Of a stretch of DNA of 64,000 nucleotides, positions 24,507 to 32,970 are shown in pieces. The DNA lies in assembly GCF_035784015.1 (NCBI RefSeq), contig NZ_JALKOW010000002.1; one strand, 5' to 3'. The position numbers and the translations under genes are program-made. The notes beneath the pieces are model-generated. The model was not told where the DNA came from, ran no database searches, and was given only the letters and a program-made list of their open reading frames with translations. Each line of letters starts with the position of its first letter. Within the stretch, counting starts at the first letter, position 1. This stretch comes from Comamonas sp009360615. Its GTDB lineage: Bacteria > Pseudomonadota > Gammaproteobacteria > Burkholderiales > Burkholderiaceae_C.

Positions 24507-25205
24507 ATGACGACATCTGCTGCACCTCTTTCTCAAGATGAACTGAAAACTCTGGTCGGACAAGCGGCCCTGAAATATGTGGTCGCCGGTGAAATTGTGG
24601 GCGTGGGCACAGGCTCCACGGTCAACAAGTTCATCGATGCACTGGCCACCATCAAGGACAGGATTCCTGGCGCCGTCTCCAGCTCCGTGGCCAGTACCGA
24701 GCGCCTGAAGGCCTTGGGCATCAAGGTGTTCGATGCCAACGACGTCACCCGCCTGGCCGTCTATATCGACGGTGCCGACGAGATCGACGGCAAGGGCCAT
24801 ATGGTCAAGGGGGGCGGTGCGGCGCTGACGCGCGAGAAGATCGTGGCAGCGCTGGCCCAACGTTTTGTCTGCATTGCCGATGAGTCCAAGCGCGTGGACG
24901 TGCTGGGCCATTTTCCGCTGCCCGTGGAAGTCATTCCCATGGCGTCAGCCCAGATAGCCCGTCGCTTTGAGGCCATGGGCGCTGGCGTGACGGCGCAAAT
25001 CCGCATGAAGGATGGTTCGCCCCTGGTAACCGACAACGGCCAGCATATTCTCGATGTGCGCGGTCTGAAAATCGCAGAGCCGCTGGCCTTCGAGTCCGAA
25101 GTCAATCAGTGGCCCGGCGTGGTGACTGTCGGCGTGTTTGCACATCAGAAGGCCGCAGTGTGCCTGCTGGGCACCGCGCAAGGCGTGCAGACGCTGGAAT
25201 ACTGA
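24507..25205 (+). CDS. rpiA: Ribose-5-phosphate isomerase A
   Basis: A 232-residue RpiA interconverting ribose 5-phosphate and ribulose 5-phosphate in the pentose phosphate pathway. Signatures: GTGSTVNKFIDAL (~34-46), YIDGADEID (~87-95, with the catalytic Asp), KGGGAALTREKIVA (~100-113, with the catalytic Glu) and DESKRVDVLG. Length is that of the family (219 in E. coli plus a short N-terminal extension). The ATG at 24507 was chosen over 24471, which lies inside the pyrD start. A strong terminator follows. Its promoter must overlap the pyrD start region, since only 34 bp separate the two genes. Confidence 0.95.
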   Translation: MTTSAAPLSQDELKTLVGQAALKYVVAGEIVGVGTGSTVNKFIDALATIKDRIPGAVSSSVASTERLKALGIKVFDANDVTRLAVYIDGADEIDGKGHMVKGGGAALTREKIVAALAQRFVCIADESKRVDVLGHFPLPVEVIPMASAQIARRFEAMGAGVTAQIRMKDGSPLVTDNGQHILDVRGLKIAEPLAFESEVNQWPGVVTVGVFAHQKAAVCLLGTAQGVQTLEY

Positions 25206-25225
25206 GCAGCAAGCGGCTGCCGAAC

Positions 25226-25255
25226 AGCCACCGGCTTGCTACGGTGGCTTTTTTT
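25226..25255 (+). terminator. Intrinsic terminator of rpiA
   Basis: A perfect 8-bp stem, AGCCACCG (25226-25233) and CGGTGGCT (25242-25249), with an 8-base loop and seven T residues (25249-25255), 20 bp after the rpiA stop. Confidence 0.9.
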
Positions 25256-25323
25256 ATGAAAGTGATGGCAGTTGGGTTGGTGTGTGCAAGAAGCAGAGCG
25301 TGTCTGGCTGCATGCCCTGAGGT

Positions 25324-26016
25324 CTAGAAGCGCAGGCCGGCAGGATTGTCGGGTGTGGGAGTGCCAGGGGGCGGGGCGGGCTTGGTCTGTGCCGCGGGGC
25401 GCTCGGCGGGCCTGGCAGTTTCGGTTGCGGCGGGGGGCGGTACGGTCAGGGGCCTGGCTGCCGGAGCCTTGTAGCTTTTCGGCAGCTGAGGCTGCTTGGG
25501 ATAACCGGCTGCGCTCAGGTACTGGTCCCAGCTGTCGGCGCCAAAACCCTTGAGGTGCTGATTGCCGACGGTGGCAAAAGGCAGGCTGTCCTGTCCGCTG
25601 ATTTTTCTGAGGGCCGCTACGTCGCTGCCCGAGTCTATGGTGCGTTCATTGAACGGGATGCCGCGGTTTTGCAGATGGCTGCGTGCCTCGTTGCAGGGCT
25701 CGCAGTCCTTGCCTGTATAGAGGGTGACAGGATAGCGGGCTGCTGTCTGGCGCAGGTCGTAGGGCAGTTGTGCGTTGGCGGAAGATGCTGCGTTGTCGGT
25801 ACCGCTCATTGCGTCGCCACTGGGTTTGGCGTTGGGGCTGATGGCCCGGTCGGAATAGGTGATCCGCCCGTCCGGCCCCACGCTGCGGTAGAGGCTCTGG
25901 GCCTGGCTGGCAGCGCTCGCCAATGCGGCAAACGCAGCTGCCAGCATTGTCAGTCGCAGGGCGTTGCGGGAGATCGGTTTCTCGGCCGGGGGCCGTGCAA
26001 TGAAAGATCGTGGCAT
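25324..26016 (-). CDS. Exported DUF4124 + glutaredoxin-fold protein
   Basis: A 230-residue protein in three parts. A signal peptide (LRLTMLAAAFAALASAASQA) leads into a DUF4124-like stretch (YRSVGPDGRITYSDRAI, ~43-60). A glutaredoxin/thioredoxin-fold domain follows (~95-170): VTLYTGKDCEPCNEARSHLQ, with the redox motif CEPC. The C-terminus is a long Pro/Ala/Thr-rich tail. Such proteins are common in betaproteobacteria and are thought to be periplasmic thiol-disulfide proteins; the partner is unknown. The ATG at 26016 is preceded only by a weak TTGAG. An upstream start at 26103 would add non-conserved residues before the signal peptide. Confidence 0.82.
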   Translation of the reverse strand: MPRSFIARPPAEKPISRNALRLTMLAAAFAALASAASQAQSLYRSVGPDGRITYSDRAISPNAKPSGDAMSGTDNAASSANAQLPYDLRQTAARYPVTLYTGKDCEPCNEARSHLQNRGIPFNERTIDSGSDVAALRKISGQDSLPFATVGNQHLKGFGADSWDQYLSAAGYPKQPQLPKSYKAPAARPLTVPPPAATETARPAERPAAQTKPAPPPGTPTPDNPAGLRF

Positions 26017-26165
26017 CTCAATCTTGTTCAACGAGGTAGTCTGAGGACGTGAACGACAGAGCCATAGCATAGCTTGCAACCTGGATGTCCCGGTGTCCTG
26101 CATGGGGGGGGCTGTCCGGGTTGTGCAGCACCGGTCCTGGCTCGATGTCTGAAGGTCGCCGGCAT

Positions 26166-26188
26166 GAAAAAGCGCCCGCTAGGGCGCT
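26166..26188 (-). terminator. Intrinsic terminator of the M3 peptidase gene
   Basis: The 7-bp stem AGCGCCC (26171-26177) with GGGCGCT (26182-26188) and a 4-base loop is followed on the minus strand by five T residues. It lies about 21 bp after the peptidase stop at 26210. Confidence 0.8.
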
Positions 26189-26209
26189 CCGAAGGCGGCC
26201 CCAGAAGAC

Positions 26210-28261
26210 TCAGGCGGCCTGGCCCATGCCCTGATGGCGCAGCAGTGCGTCAATCCGTGGCTCACGGCCTCGGAAGGCCTTGAAGGACTCCATGGCGGGC
26301 CGGCTGCCGCCAGCCTCCAGTATCGACTCGCGGTACCTGCGGCCGGTTTCGGGGTTGGGTGAGCCATCGGCAAGCATGGTTTCTTCGAAAGCCGCATAAG
26401 CGTCCGCGCTCAGTACCTCGGCCCATTTGTAGCTGTAGTAACCTGCGGCGTAGCCACCGGCAAAGATATGGCTGAAGGTGTGGGCCATTCGGTTGTAGGC
26501 AGGCGATGGCAGCACGGACACCTCGGCGCGCACCTGGTTCAGCAGCTCCAGGAAGTCGTTTTCCGGGTTGTGTTCGGTGTGCAGAAGCATGTCGAACAGC
26601 GCGAACTCGATCTGGCGCAGGGTCTGCATGCCAGACTGGAAGTTCTTGGCGGCAATCATCTTGTCGTACAGCGCGCGGGGCAGGGCCTCGCCCGTGTCCA
26701 CATGGGCGGTCATGTGCTTGAGCACATCCCATTCCCAGCAGAAATTCTCCATGAACTGGCTGGGCAGTTCGACGGCATCCCATTCCACGCCGGCAATGCC
26801 AGAGACATCGCGTTCGTTGACCTGGGTGAGCATGTGGTGCAGTCCGTGGCCGGTTTCGTGGAACAGGGTGATCACATCATCGTGTGTGAGCAGCGCGGGT
26901 TTGCCGTCCACGCCAGATGCGAAGTTGCACACCAGATGGGCTACAGGCGTTTGCAGCTGATGGGTGTCGGGACGCAGCCAGCGCGTGCGCACATCGTCCA
27001 TCCAGGCACCGCCGCGCTTGCCTTTGCGCGCCTGTGGATCGAGGTAGAACTGGCCGACCAGCTGGGGCCCTTGTGCGGTCGAGCGCTCGATACGATAGAA
27101 CTCCACGCAGGTGTTCCAGACCGGCGCTTCGTCGCGGCGGATGGAGACCTCGAACAGGGTCTCGACAATCTTGAACAGGCCGGCCAGCACCTTGGGGGCC
27201 GGAAAGTACTGCTTGAGCTCCTGCTCGCTGAAGGAATAGCGCGCTTCCTTGAGTTTCTCGCCGATGAAGGCCCAGTCCCACGGCTGCGGGTCGGAAATGC
27301 CCAGCTCGGTCTTGGCAAACGCGCGCAGATCGGCCACATCTTTTTCGGCGTAGGGACGGGCGCGCCGTGCCAGATCGCGCAGAAAGTCTATGACCTGCTG
27401 GGGCGAGTCGGCCATCTTGGGAACGACCGAGACTTCGCCGAAGTTCTTGTAGCCCAGCAACTGCGATTCTTCCAGGCGCAGCGCGAGGATCTCCTTCATC
27501 ACGGCGGTGTTGTCAAAGCGCTTGCCATCGCCCTCGGCCTGGTCGGAAGCCCGGGTCACGTAGGCCTGGTAAATCTTCTCGCGCAGAGCGCTGCTCCTGG
27601 CAAACTGCATCACGGGCAGATAGCTGGGCATCTTCAGCGTGAGCTTGTAGCCGGTCTTGCCATCGGCTTCGGCGGCGGCTCTGGCCGAGGCGATCACGTC
27701 GGACGGAACGCCATCCAGCTCCTCCAGCTGGGCGAAATAGGCAAAGGCATCGGTGGCATCCAGTGCGTTCTCACTGAATTTCTGGGCCAACTCGGCCGAG
27801 CGTGCCTGAATCTGCGCGAATCGTTCCTTGGCAGCGCCCTGCAGTTCGGCGCCGGACAGCACAAAGCCGCGCATGGCATGGTCCCACGCTGCGCGCTGTT
27901 CCTTGTTGAGGCTGGCCGGGGCGATGGCCTTGTACTTGGCGTACAGGCGTTCATCGGCACCCAGATGGGTCCAGAACTCGGTGACCTTGGGCAGGGCTTC
28001 GTTGTAGGCCGCGCGCAACTCGGGCGTGTCGGCGACGCTGTTGAGGTGATTGATGGCCGACCACGCCGTGCCCAGCTTTTCGGTTGCCACGTCCAGCACG
28101 GCCGATATGGCTTCCCACTGTGCGGGGAACTCCGGCGCAACCACGGTCTCCAGCGCTTCGCTGGCACGGGCCAGCAAAGTGTCGATGGCGGGAGCCACGT
28201 CCGCAGGTTGAATGCGGTCAAACAGGGGCAGGGAGGAGGATTCGAGAAGTGGATTGCTCAT
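26210..28261 (-). CDS. prlC: M3 family metallopeptidase, oligopeptidase A
   Basis: A 683-residue zinc oligopeptidase of the thimet family that degrades short peptides, including cleaved signal peptides, in the cytoplasm. The zinc motif HETGHGLHHM lies at about residue 461, with the third ligand Glu about 28 residues later (GVEWDAVELPSQFMENF). The C-terminal region HIFAGGYAAGYYSYKWAEVL carries the conserved Tyr/His residues of the substrate site. Length is that of E. coli OpdA (680). It starts at the ATG at 28261 (MSNPLLESSSLPLFDRI). It lies downstream of folD on the same strand, separated by 183 bp with a large hairpin. Confidence 0.93.
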   Translation of the reverse strand: MSNPLLESSSLPLFDRIQPADVAPAIDTLLARASEALETVVAPEFPAQWEAISAVLDVATEKLGTAWSAINHLNSVADTPELRAAYNEALPKVTEFWTHLGADERLYAKYKAIAPASLNKEQRAAWDHAMRGFVLSGAELQGAAKERFAQIQARSAELAQKFSENALDATDAFAYFAQLEELDGVPSDVIASARAAAEADGKTGYKLTLKMPSYLPVMQFARSSALREKIYQAYVTRASDQAEGDGKRFDNTAVMKEILALRLEESQLLGYKNFGEVSVVPKMADSPQQVIDFLRDLARRARPYAEKDVADLRAFAKTELGISDPQPWDWAFIGEKLKEARYSFSEQELKQYFPAPKVLAGLFKIVETLFEVSIRRDEAPVWNTCVEFYRIERSTAQGPQLVGQFYLDPQARKGKRGGAWMDDVRTRWLRPDTHQLQTPVAHLVCNFASGVDGKPALLTHDDVITLFHETGHGLHHMLTQVNERDVSGIAGVEWDAVELPSQFMENFCWEWDVLKHMTAHVDTGEALPRALYDKMIAAKNFQSGMQTLRQIEFALFDMLLHTEHNPENDFLELLNQVRAEVSVLPSPAYNRMAHTFSHIFAGGYAAGYYSYKWAEVLSADAYAAFEETMLADGSPNPETGRRYRESILEAGGSRPAMESFKAFRGREPRIDALLRHQGMGQAA

Positions 28262-28391
28262 GCTGTATTAGGTGCCGGCGAGGTCAGGAAAATCAAGCGC
28301 TCTCAGGGTATTTATTGCTATCGCGTTCATAGCGTCAGCCTGCGGTCAGAAGCCTGCTTGCGACTGGACGACTAGCAAGCGCCGGTCTTCG

Positions 28392-28424
28392 CCACCTCGG
28401 GCGCAAGCGCCCGGGAGGAGGTGG
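28392..28424 (-). terminator. Long hairpin downstream of folD
   Basis: Nested inverted repeats: CCACCT (28392-28397) with AGGTGG (28419-28424) enclosing CGGGCGC (28398-28404), AA, GCGCCCG (28407-28413). It starts 20 bp after the folD stop at 28445. There is no T-run; it may stabilise the folD 3' end or act with Rho. Confidence 0.45.
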
Positions 28425-28444
28425 CCGTGAGCGGCGAAGAGCGG

Positions 28445-29299
28445 TCAGCCGGCGGCGCGTTCTGCCGATTCCATGGTGTTGACCAGCAGCATCGTAATCG
28501 TCATCGGCCCGACACCACCGGGCACAGGGGTGATGTAGCCGGCCACCTCCTTGACACCGTTGAAGTCCACATCGCCACAGAGCTTGCCTTCGGCGTTGCG
28601 GTTCATGCCCACGTCGATGACCACGGCACCGGGCTTGACCATGTCGGCAGTGAGCACGTCAACCTTCCCCACGGCAGCGACGATGATGTCGGCCTGGCGA
28701 GTCATGGCGGCCAGATCGGCGGTGCCGCTGTGGGTGACGGTGACCGTGGCGTTGGCGGCCAGCAGCATCATGGCCATGGGCTTGCCCACGATGTTGGAGC
28801 GGCCGATGACGACGGCATGCTTGCCGCGCAGATCCTTCATGCCGATGGATTCCAGCATTTTCATGCAGCCATAGGGCGTGCAGGCCTTGAAGCCGACTTC
28901 CCCGACCATCAGTGCGCCGGCGCTGGCCACGTGAAAGCCGTCCACGTCCTTGGCGGGGGAGATGGTTTCGATGACCTTGTGGTCGTCAATGTGCTTGGGC
29001 AGGGGCAGCTGAACCAGGATGCCGTGGATGCCCGGATCGTTGTTCAGCGCCTCGACACGTGCCAGCAGTTCGGCCTCGGTCATGGAGGCATCGTACTTTT
29101 CCAGCACCGAGTGGAAGCCCACGTCTTCGCAGGCCTTGACCTTGTTGCGCACATAGACCTGGGAAGCCTGGTTGTCGCCCACCAGAATCACGGCCAGGCC
29201 GGGCGTGATGCCCTTGGCCTTGAGCGCTGCCGCGCGTGTGGCGACTTCCTTGCGCAGTTGTTCGGAGAGGGCTTTGCCGTCGATGAGTTGGGCTGTCAT
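28445..29299 (-). CDS. folD: Bifunctional methylenetetrahydrofolate dehydrogenase/cyclohydrolase
   Basis: A 284-residue FolD converting 5,10-methylene-THF to 5,10-methenyl-THF and 10-formyl-THF in one-carbon metabolism. The catalytic lysine is in YVRNKVKACEDVG (~50-62), followed by VQLPLPKHID (~96-105), the NADP-binding loop GRSNIVGKPMAMML (~167-180), KPGAVVIDVGMN (~222-233) and PGGVGPMTITMLLVNT near the C-terminus. Length is typical. It starts at the ATG at 29299 with CAGGAGT-like AGGAG missing but GCAATGACAG leader; the MTAQLIDGKAL start is canonical. A terminator hairpin of the upstream two-component operon ends 12 bp before this start. Confidence 0.95.
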   Translation of the reverse strand: MTAQLIDGKALSEQLRKEVATRAAALKAKGITPGLAVILVGDNQASQVYVRNKVKACEDVGFHSVLEKYDASMTEAELLARVEALNNDPGIHGILVQLPLPKHIDDHKVIETISPAKDVDGFHVASAGALMVGEVGFKACTPYGCMKMLESIGMKDLRGKHAVVIGRSNIVGKPMAMMLLAANATVTVTHSGTADLAAMTRQADIIVAAVGKVDVLTADMVKPGAVVIDVGMNRNAEGKLCGDVDFNGVKEVAGYITPVPGGVGPMTITMLLVNTMESAERAAG

Positions 29300-29310
29300 T
29301 GCAGGAGTAC

Positions 29311-29357
29311 CAATAAAAATGCTGCTAGCACTTGATTTGCAAGCACTAGCAGCTATC
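29311..29357 (-). repeat. Dispersed repeat copy B, also a terminator-like hairpin
   Basis: GCTGCTAG (29321-29328) pairs with CTAGCAGC (29346-29353), and inside it CTTG pairs with CAAG. On the minus strand the hairpin is followed by ATTTTTATTG. It ends the response-regulator transcript 90 bp after its stop and immediately precedes folD. The 19-base core (29357-29339, minus) matches 16 of 19 bases of the repeat at 19625-19643. Confidence 0.65.
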
Positions 29358-29446
29358 AGAGCAGGAGTTGGCTATGGCGCGAGGCCTGACCAGTGCTGCC
29401 TGGATTATCTCGCGATTGGAATGGCTTCCGATTTCGCGGGGAGCAC

Positions 29447-30097
29447 TTAATTGACGGCTGCCGCCTTGGCTGCAGCGCTGGTCTGGCCCTGGCCCAGTGC
29501 GATCTTGAGCAGATCGGCCACCGTGTTGGCGTTGAGCTTTTCCATGATGTTGGCTCGGTGGGCTTCCACTGTCTTGATGGAGATGCCCAGATCGTCGGCG
29601 ATCTGCTTGTTCAGCCGGCCTGCGACGATGCGCTCGAGCACCTGGGCTTCGCGGCCCGTAAGCTTGGCCAGCAGTGCATCACGGCTTGCGGCCTGCTGGT
29701 GGCCGGTGAAGGCTTCACGGGCGTGATCCAGCATGCGCTCGACCAGACCCAGCAGCTCTTCCTCGTTGAACGGTTTCTGGATGAAGTCCAGGGCACCTTT
29801 CTTCATGGTGTTTACTGCCATGGGCACATCGCCGTGACCGGTGATGAACACGATGGGCAGAGGGGACTTGCGCTCGATCAGGCGGTCCTGCAGTTCCAGG
29901 CCGGTCATGCCGCCCATACGGATGTCGACGATGAGGCAAGCCACCTCGCGCGGGTCGTAGCGCGACAAAAAGGTCTCGGCGGAGTCAAAGCAACGCACGC
30001 GGTAGTCCTTGCCTTCCAGCAGCCATTGCAGCGAATCGCGGACTGCTTCGTCATCGTCAACTACGTAAACAGTGCCTTTTTTGGGAATCAAACTCAT
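29447..30097 (-). CDS. FixJ-family response regulator
   Basis: A 216-residue regulator. The receiver domain (~8-120) has acidic residues D14-D16 (VVDDDEA), phospho-acceptor D58 (LIVDIRM) and K108 (FIQKPF). The LuxR-type helix-turn-helix at ~150-195 contains LTGREAQVLERIVAGRLNKQ and KTVEAHRANIMEKL. Its ATG overlaps the stop of the sensor kinase gene (ATGA, 4-bp overlap), so translation is coupled; AGGA lies upstream inside the kinase gene. Its target is not known. FixJ/DctR/TtrR-type proteins share this build, and the divergent pyruvate dehydrogenase genes are one candidate target. Confidence 0.9.
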   Translation of the reverse strand: MSLIPKKGTVYVVDDDEAVRDSLQWLLEGKDYRVRCFDSAETFLSRYDPREVACLIVDIRMGGMTGLELQDRLIERKSPLPIVFITGHGDVPMAVNTMKKGALDFIQKPFNEEELLGLVERMLDHAREAFTGHQQAASRDALLAKLTGREAQVLERIVAGRLNKQIADDLGISIKTVEAHRANIMEKLNANTVADLLKIALGQGQTSAAAKAAAVN

Positions 30098-32661
30098 GCA
30101 ATCGTCCTCTTTATGGGTTCGCTTGTCGTGGTGAGTGTTGTCGTCTCCACACCCGTTGCCAACGGTAGCCAGAATGAGAACCGGCAACCAGTGACCTCGG
30201 TTCCATTGTAGAGGTTCTCGGCATGCATTCGGCCCTGATGTGATTCGACGATCGAGCGGCACAGGTTCAGGCCGATACCCATGCCTTCGCTCTTGGTGGA
30301 GAAGAAGGCTTCGAACAAGTGTTCCAACACTTCCGGCGGCAGGCCCTTGCCGGTGTCCTCGACGGTGAATTCCACGCCCGGAAGTCGTTCGAAGACCTGG
30401 GGGCGCACGCGCAATTCGACATTGCGCTGACCCAGCGGGCGGTCGGAAATGTCAATGGACTCGGCACTGTTTTTCATCAAATTGATGAGAACCTGCTCGA
30501 TCAGGATGGCGTCGGCCATCACCGGCGGCATGCGCTCGGCGATATGGGAGGTCAGCTGCACATTGCGACGGCGCAGCTCGATACCGGCCAGCTCCAGCGC
30601 TTCACTGACCATCTCCTCCACCTGGGCCAGCGTGCGATTGGGCTCGCTCTTTTTCACGAAGGAGCGGATGCGCTGAATGATCTGCCCGGCGCGCTGGGCC
30701 TGGTGAGCGGTTTTTTCCAGTGCAAACTTCATCTGGTCCGGCGTGAGCGTGCCGTTTTCCAGCCGTGTCAGCATGCCCGAGCTGTAGTTGCTGATGGCGG
30801 TCAGCGGCTGGTTCAGCTCGTGCGCCACGCTGGATGCCATCTCGCCCATGGTGATGAGCCGGCTGGCGGTCTGGGCTTTTTCAGCCTGGGCGGCCGCCTG
30901 CTCTTCGGCCAGACGGCGCTGCGTGATGTCGGTGGCGATCACCATCTGGGCCAGTCGGCCGTCCACCCAGCTGAGGTAGCGCGACCGGACTTCCAGCCAT
31001 TTGCCCAGGCTGGGCACGAAGATCTCTGCGTTCTCGCTGCGCGACTCGGTGATGGATCCGGTGGGAAGGCCCATCAGGCCGTCTTCGTTCTCGGCTTCCG
31101 GCTGGTGGCGAACCGGCAGCTTGCCGGCCTGGGCCACCAGCTGCAGGTGTCCTTCGGTGTGGGAGCCGAACCACTGGCGGTACAGCTTGTTGGCAAACAG
31201 CAGCTCGGCACTGCCAAGCGGCGCCACGGACACTGAAGCGTCGAGCGCCTCCAGCACGATGGTGAAGCGTTCGTACGAGGCCGACAGCTGTTCCCGAATC
31301 CGGTTGGGTTCGGTGATGTCCGTCATGGACGACATCCAGCCCGTGTGCTGGCCATGGGCATCGATCAGCGGAGATACATACAGGCGCGCATCGAACAGGC
31401 TGCCGTTCTTGCGTTTCACGCGCACCTGGAAACCGCCGACGATGGTCTTGCCCGACAGCTCCTCGCGCAGCTGCGAATGCAGATTGTCGTAGTCGTTATC
31501 GGGCCAGTAGGAGTAGGGGGGGACCTGGCCGACCAGATCCTTCTCGCTCCAGCCCGTCATCTGGCAGAAAGCGGCGTTCACGTAGGTGATACGGCCCTGC
31601 AGATCCAGGGCGCGCATGCCGGTGAGCACGGAATTTTCCATGGCGCGGCGGAAGTTGGTCTCCGCCACAAGCGCTTCCTGGGCCCGCTGGCGGCGGCGCG
31701 TGTGGCGCCACGTGGCCAGCAGCAGCCAGGCCGTCATGGCCGACAAGGTGCCTACCAGCCAGAACAGGCCGCTGCCGACAACGCCCAGCGATGTCTGGTA
31801 GGCCTGGGCGCGCATCATCAGAGCCGTTCCCACAGGGGAGACCGGCACCTCATATTCGTTGGCAATGGCGCGCCAGTGCAGCAGCTCGGTGGGTGTCTTG
31901 CGCGGCGCCAGCGGTGTGCCTGCCAGCACGTGGTTGTCGGCGTCGCGCATGGTGATGGCGTAACGCGCCATCACTTCCGTGGGCGTGCCGTAGCGCAGCA
32001 GGCTGTCCACCGAGAACTCGGCCAGCAGCTCGCCCTGGTAGCGGCTGTTGGCGCTGATGGGAACATGCAGCTGCAGCAGTGGGGGCAGCTCGTTCGGCTG
32101 GGCTTTTTCCTGTACATAAATGGGCTGCAGCATCTCGCGGGCCTGCTCATAGGCTTGCAGGGTTTCCCCTTGGTGCAGGCCTTCGCCGATGGCACGCAGC
32201 TGATCCGTGGCCACGGTCGGGGCAGACTGGCTGTAGATAACCTGGCGCTTGTCGTTGATCCAGGTGATGGATTGCAGCTCGGGGTACTGGCTGATCAGCG
32301 CTTCTGTGCGGCCGTCGAAGTCGGCCTTGCGCATTTCTCGGGTGCCGATGTCGCGGGCCATGCGCATCAACTGCTCCTGGCGCTCCAGCAGTCGCAGGCG
32401 CACGCGCTGCTGGGCATATTCCACGTCGCGGCGCAGCGCTTCCTGCTCGCGGTCCACTTCCTCTGTGCGCAAATACCAGAAGGACGCAATGATTGCAGCC
32501 ATGAACATCAGCACGGAGGCCAGCGGCGCGAGAGCAGCGTAGCGATCCTGCCGCGTCGGCGACAGGCTGCGCCACCAACTGCGCCACCAGCGTACAGGGG
32601 GGGCAACGGATTGCGCGCTTTCTGCGTCCTCTTTTTCTCGTTCGTGATTGCTTGTTTGCAT
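30094..32661 (-). CDS. PAS-domain sensor histidine kinase with periplasmic sensor
   Basis: An 855-residue kinase. TM1 lies at about 48-66 (LASVLMFMAAIIASFWYL) and TM2 at about 290-313 (GSGLFWLVGTLSAMTAWLLL), enclosing a ~220-residue periplasmic sensor region. A PAS domain with PAC follows (~340-455: GRITYVNAAFCQMTGWSEKD) and a second PAS-like segment (~470-590). The H-box has VAHELNQPLTAISNYSSGML, with the phospho-His before ELNQPL. N-, G1- and G2-boxes are in LINLMKNSAES, VEDTGKGLPP and GMGIGLNLCRSIVE. The layout resembles DctS/DctB and FixL-type kinases; haem-binding residues of FixL are not evident. It is coupled to the FixJ-type regulator and diverges from aceE. Confidence 0.9.
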   Translation of the reverse strand: MQTSNHEREKEDAESAQSVAPPVRWWRSWWRSLSPTRQDRYAALAPLASVLMFMAAIIASFWYLRTEEVDREQEALRRDVEYAQQRVRLRLLERQEQLMRMARDIGTREMRKADFDGRTEALISQYPELQSITWINDKRQVIYSQSAPTVATDQLRAIGEGLHQGETLQAYEQAREMLQPIYVQEKAQPNELPPLLQLHVPISANSRYQGELLAEFSVDSLLRYGTPTEVMARYAITMRDADNHVLAGTPLAPRKTPTELLHWRAIANEYEVPVSPVGTALMMRAQAYQTSLGVVGSGLFWLVGTLSAMTAWLLLATWRHTRRRQRAQEALVAETNFRRAMENSVLTGMRALDLQGRITYVNAAFCQMTGWSEKDLVGQVPPYSYWPDNDYDNLHSQLREELSGKTIVGGFQVRVKRKNGSLFDARLYVSPLIDAHGQHTGWMSSMTDITEPNRIREQLSASYERFTIVLEALDASVSVAPLGSAELLFANKLYRQWFGSHTEGHLQLVAQAGKLPVRHQPEAENEDGLMGLPTGSITESRSENAEIFVPSLGKWLEVRSRYLSWVDGRLAQMVIATDITQRRLAEEQAAAQAEKAQTASRLITMGEMASSVAHELNQPLTAISNYSSGMLTRLENGTLTPDQMKFALEKTAHQAQRAGQIIQRIRSFVKKSEPNRTLAQVEEMVSEALELAGIELRRRNVQLTSHIAERMPPVMADAILIEQVLINLMKNSAESIDISDRPLGQRNVELRVRPQVFERLPGVEFTVEDTGKGLPPEVLEHLFEAFFSTKSEGMGIGLNLCRSIVESHQGRMHAENLYNGTEVTGCRFSFWLPLATGVETTTLTTTSEPIKRTIA

Positions 32662-32970
32662 GGCTCCAGTGTAGGGGAGAGACCGAGTGGAATCTGCGAC
32701 TATTTCTGTCGCGTAAAAGACAATCTATACCGTCTTCCCTGTATGTGCATTTGCAACATTTTTTTATATAGTGAAATCACAAAGCACAATTTGAAATCTA
32801 AAAAAAATGTGCGAAACTCGCCAGCGATCGACACAGTGAATCGGTTTAATCCGGGGAGCACCCGAAGGTGCTGTGCCACGCGTCTTGCGGTGTGGCGCTT
32901 GCCGCACCCGCGTGATGCCGCACTCACTGCTTCGTGATAAAGCTACCCCCTCTCGAAGGAGACACTCCCA
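32662..32970. promoter_or_regulatory. Divergent promoter region, sensor kinase / aceE
   Basis: 309 bp separate the two starts. The centre is AT-rich and contains a near-perfect inverted repeat: ACATTTTTTTA (32756-32766) and TAAAAAAAATGT (32799-32810), flanked by GCA/TGC, with TGAAATC occurring twice between or within the arms. The repeat could be a regulator site controlling the pyruvate dehydrogenase genes. aceE itself has GAAGGAG 11 bases before its ATG. Confidence 0.45.

Noticed and set aside
26468..28375. Long plus-strand open frame opposite the M3 peptidase gene
   Set aside because: The minus strand has the intact zinc motif and family length; the antisense frame has no recognisable domain.
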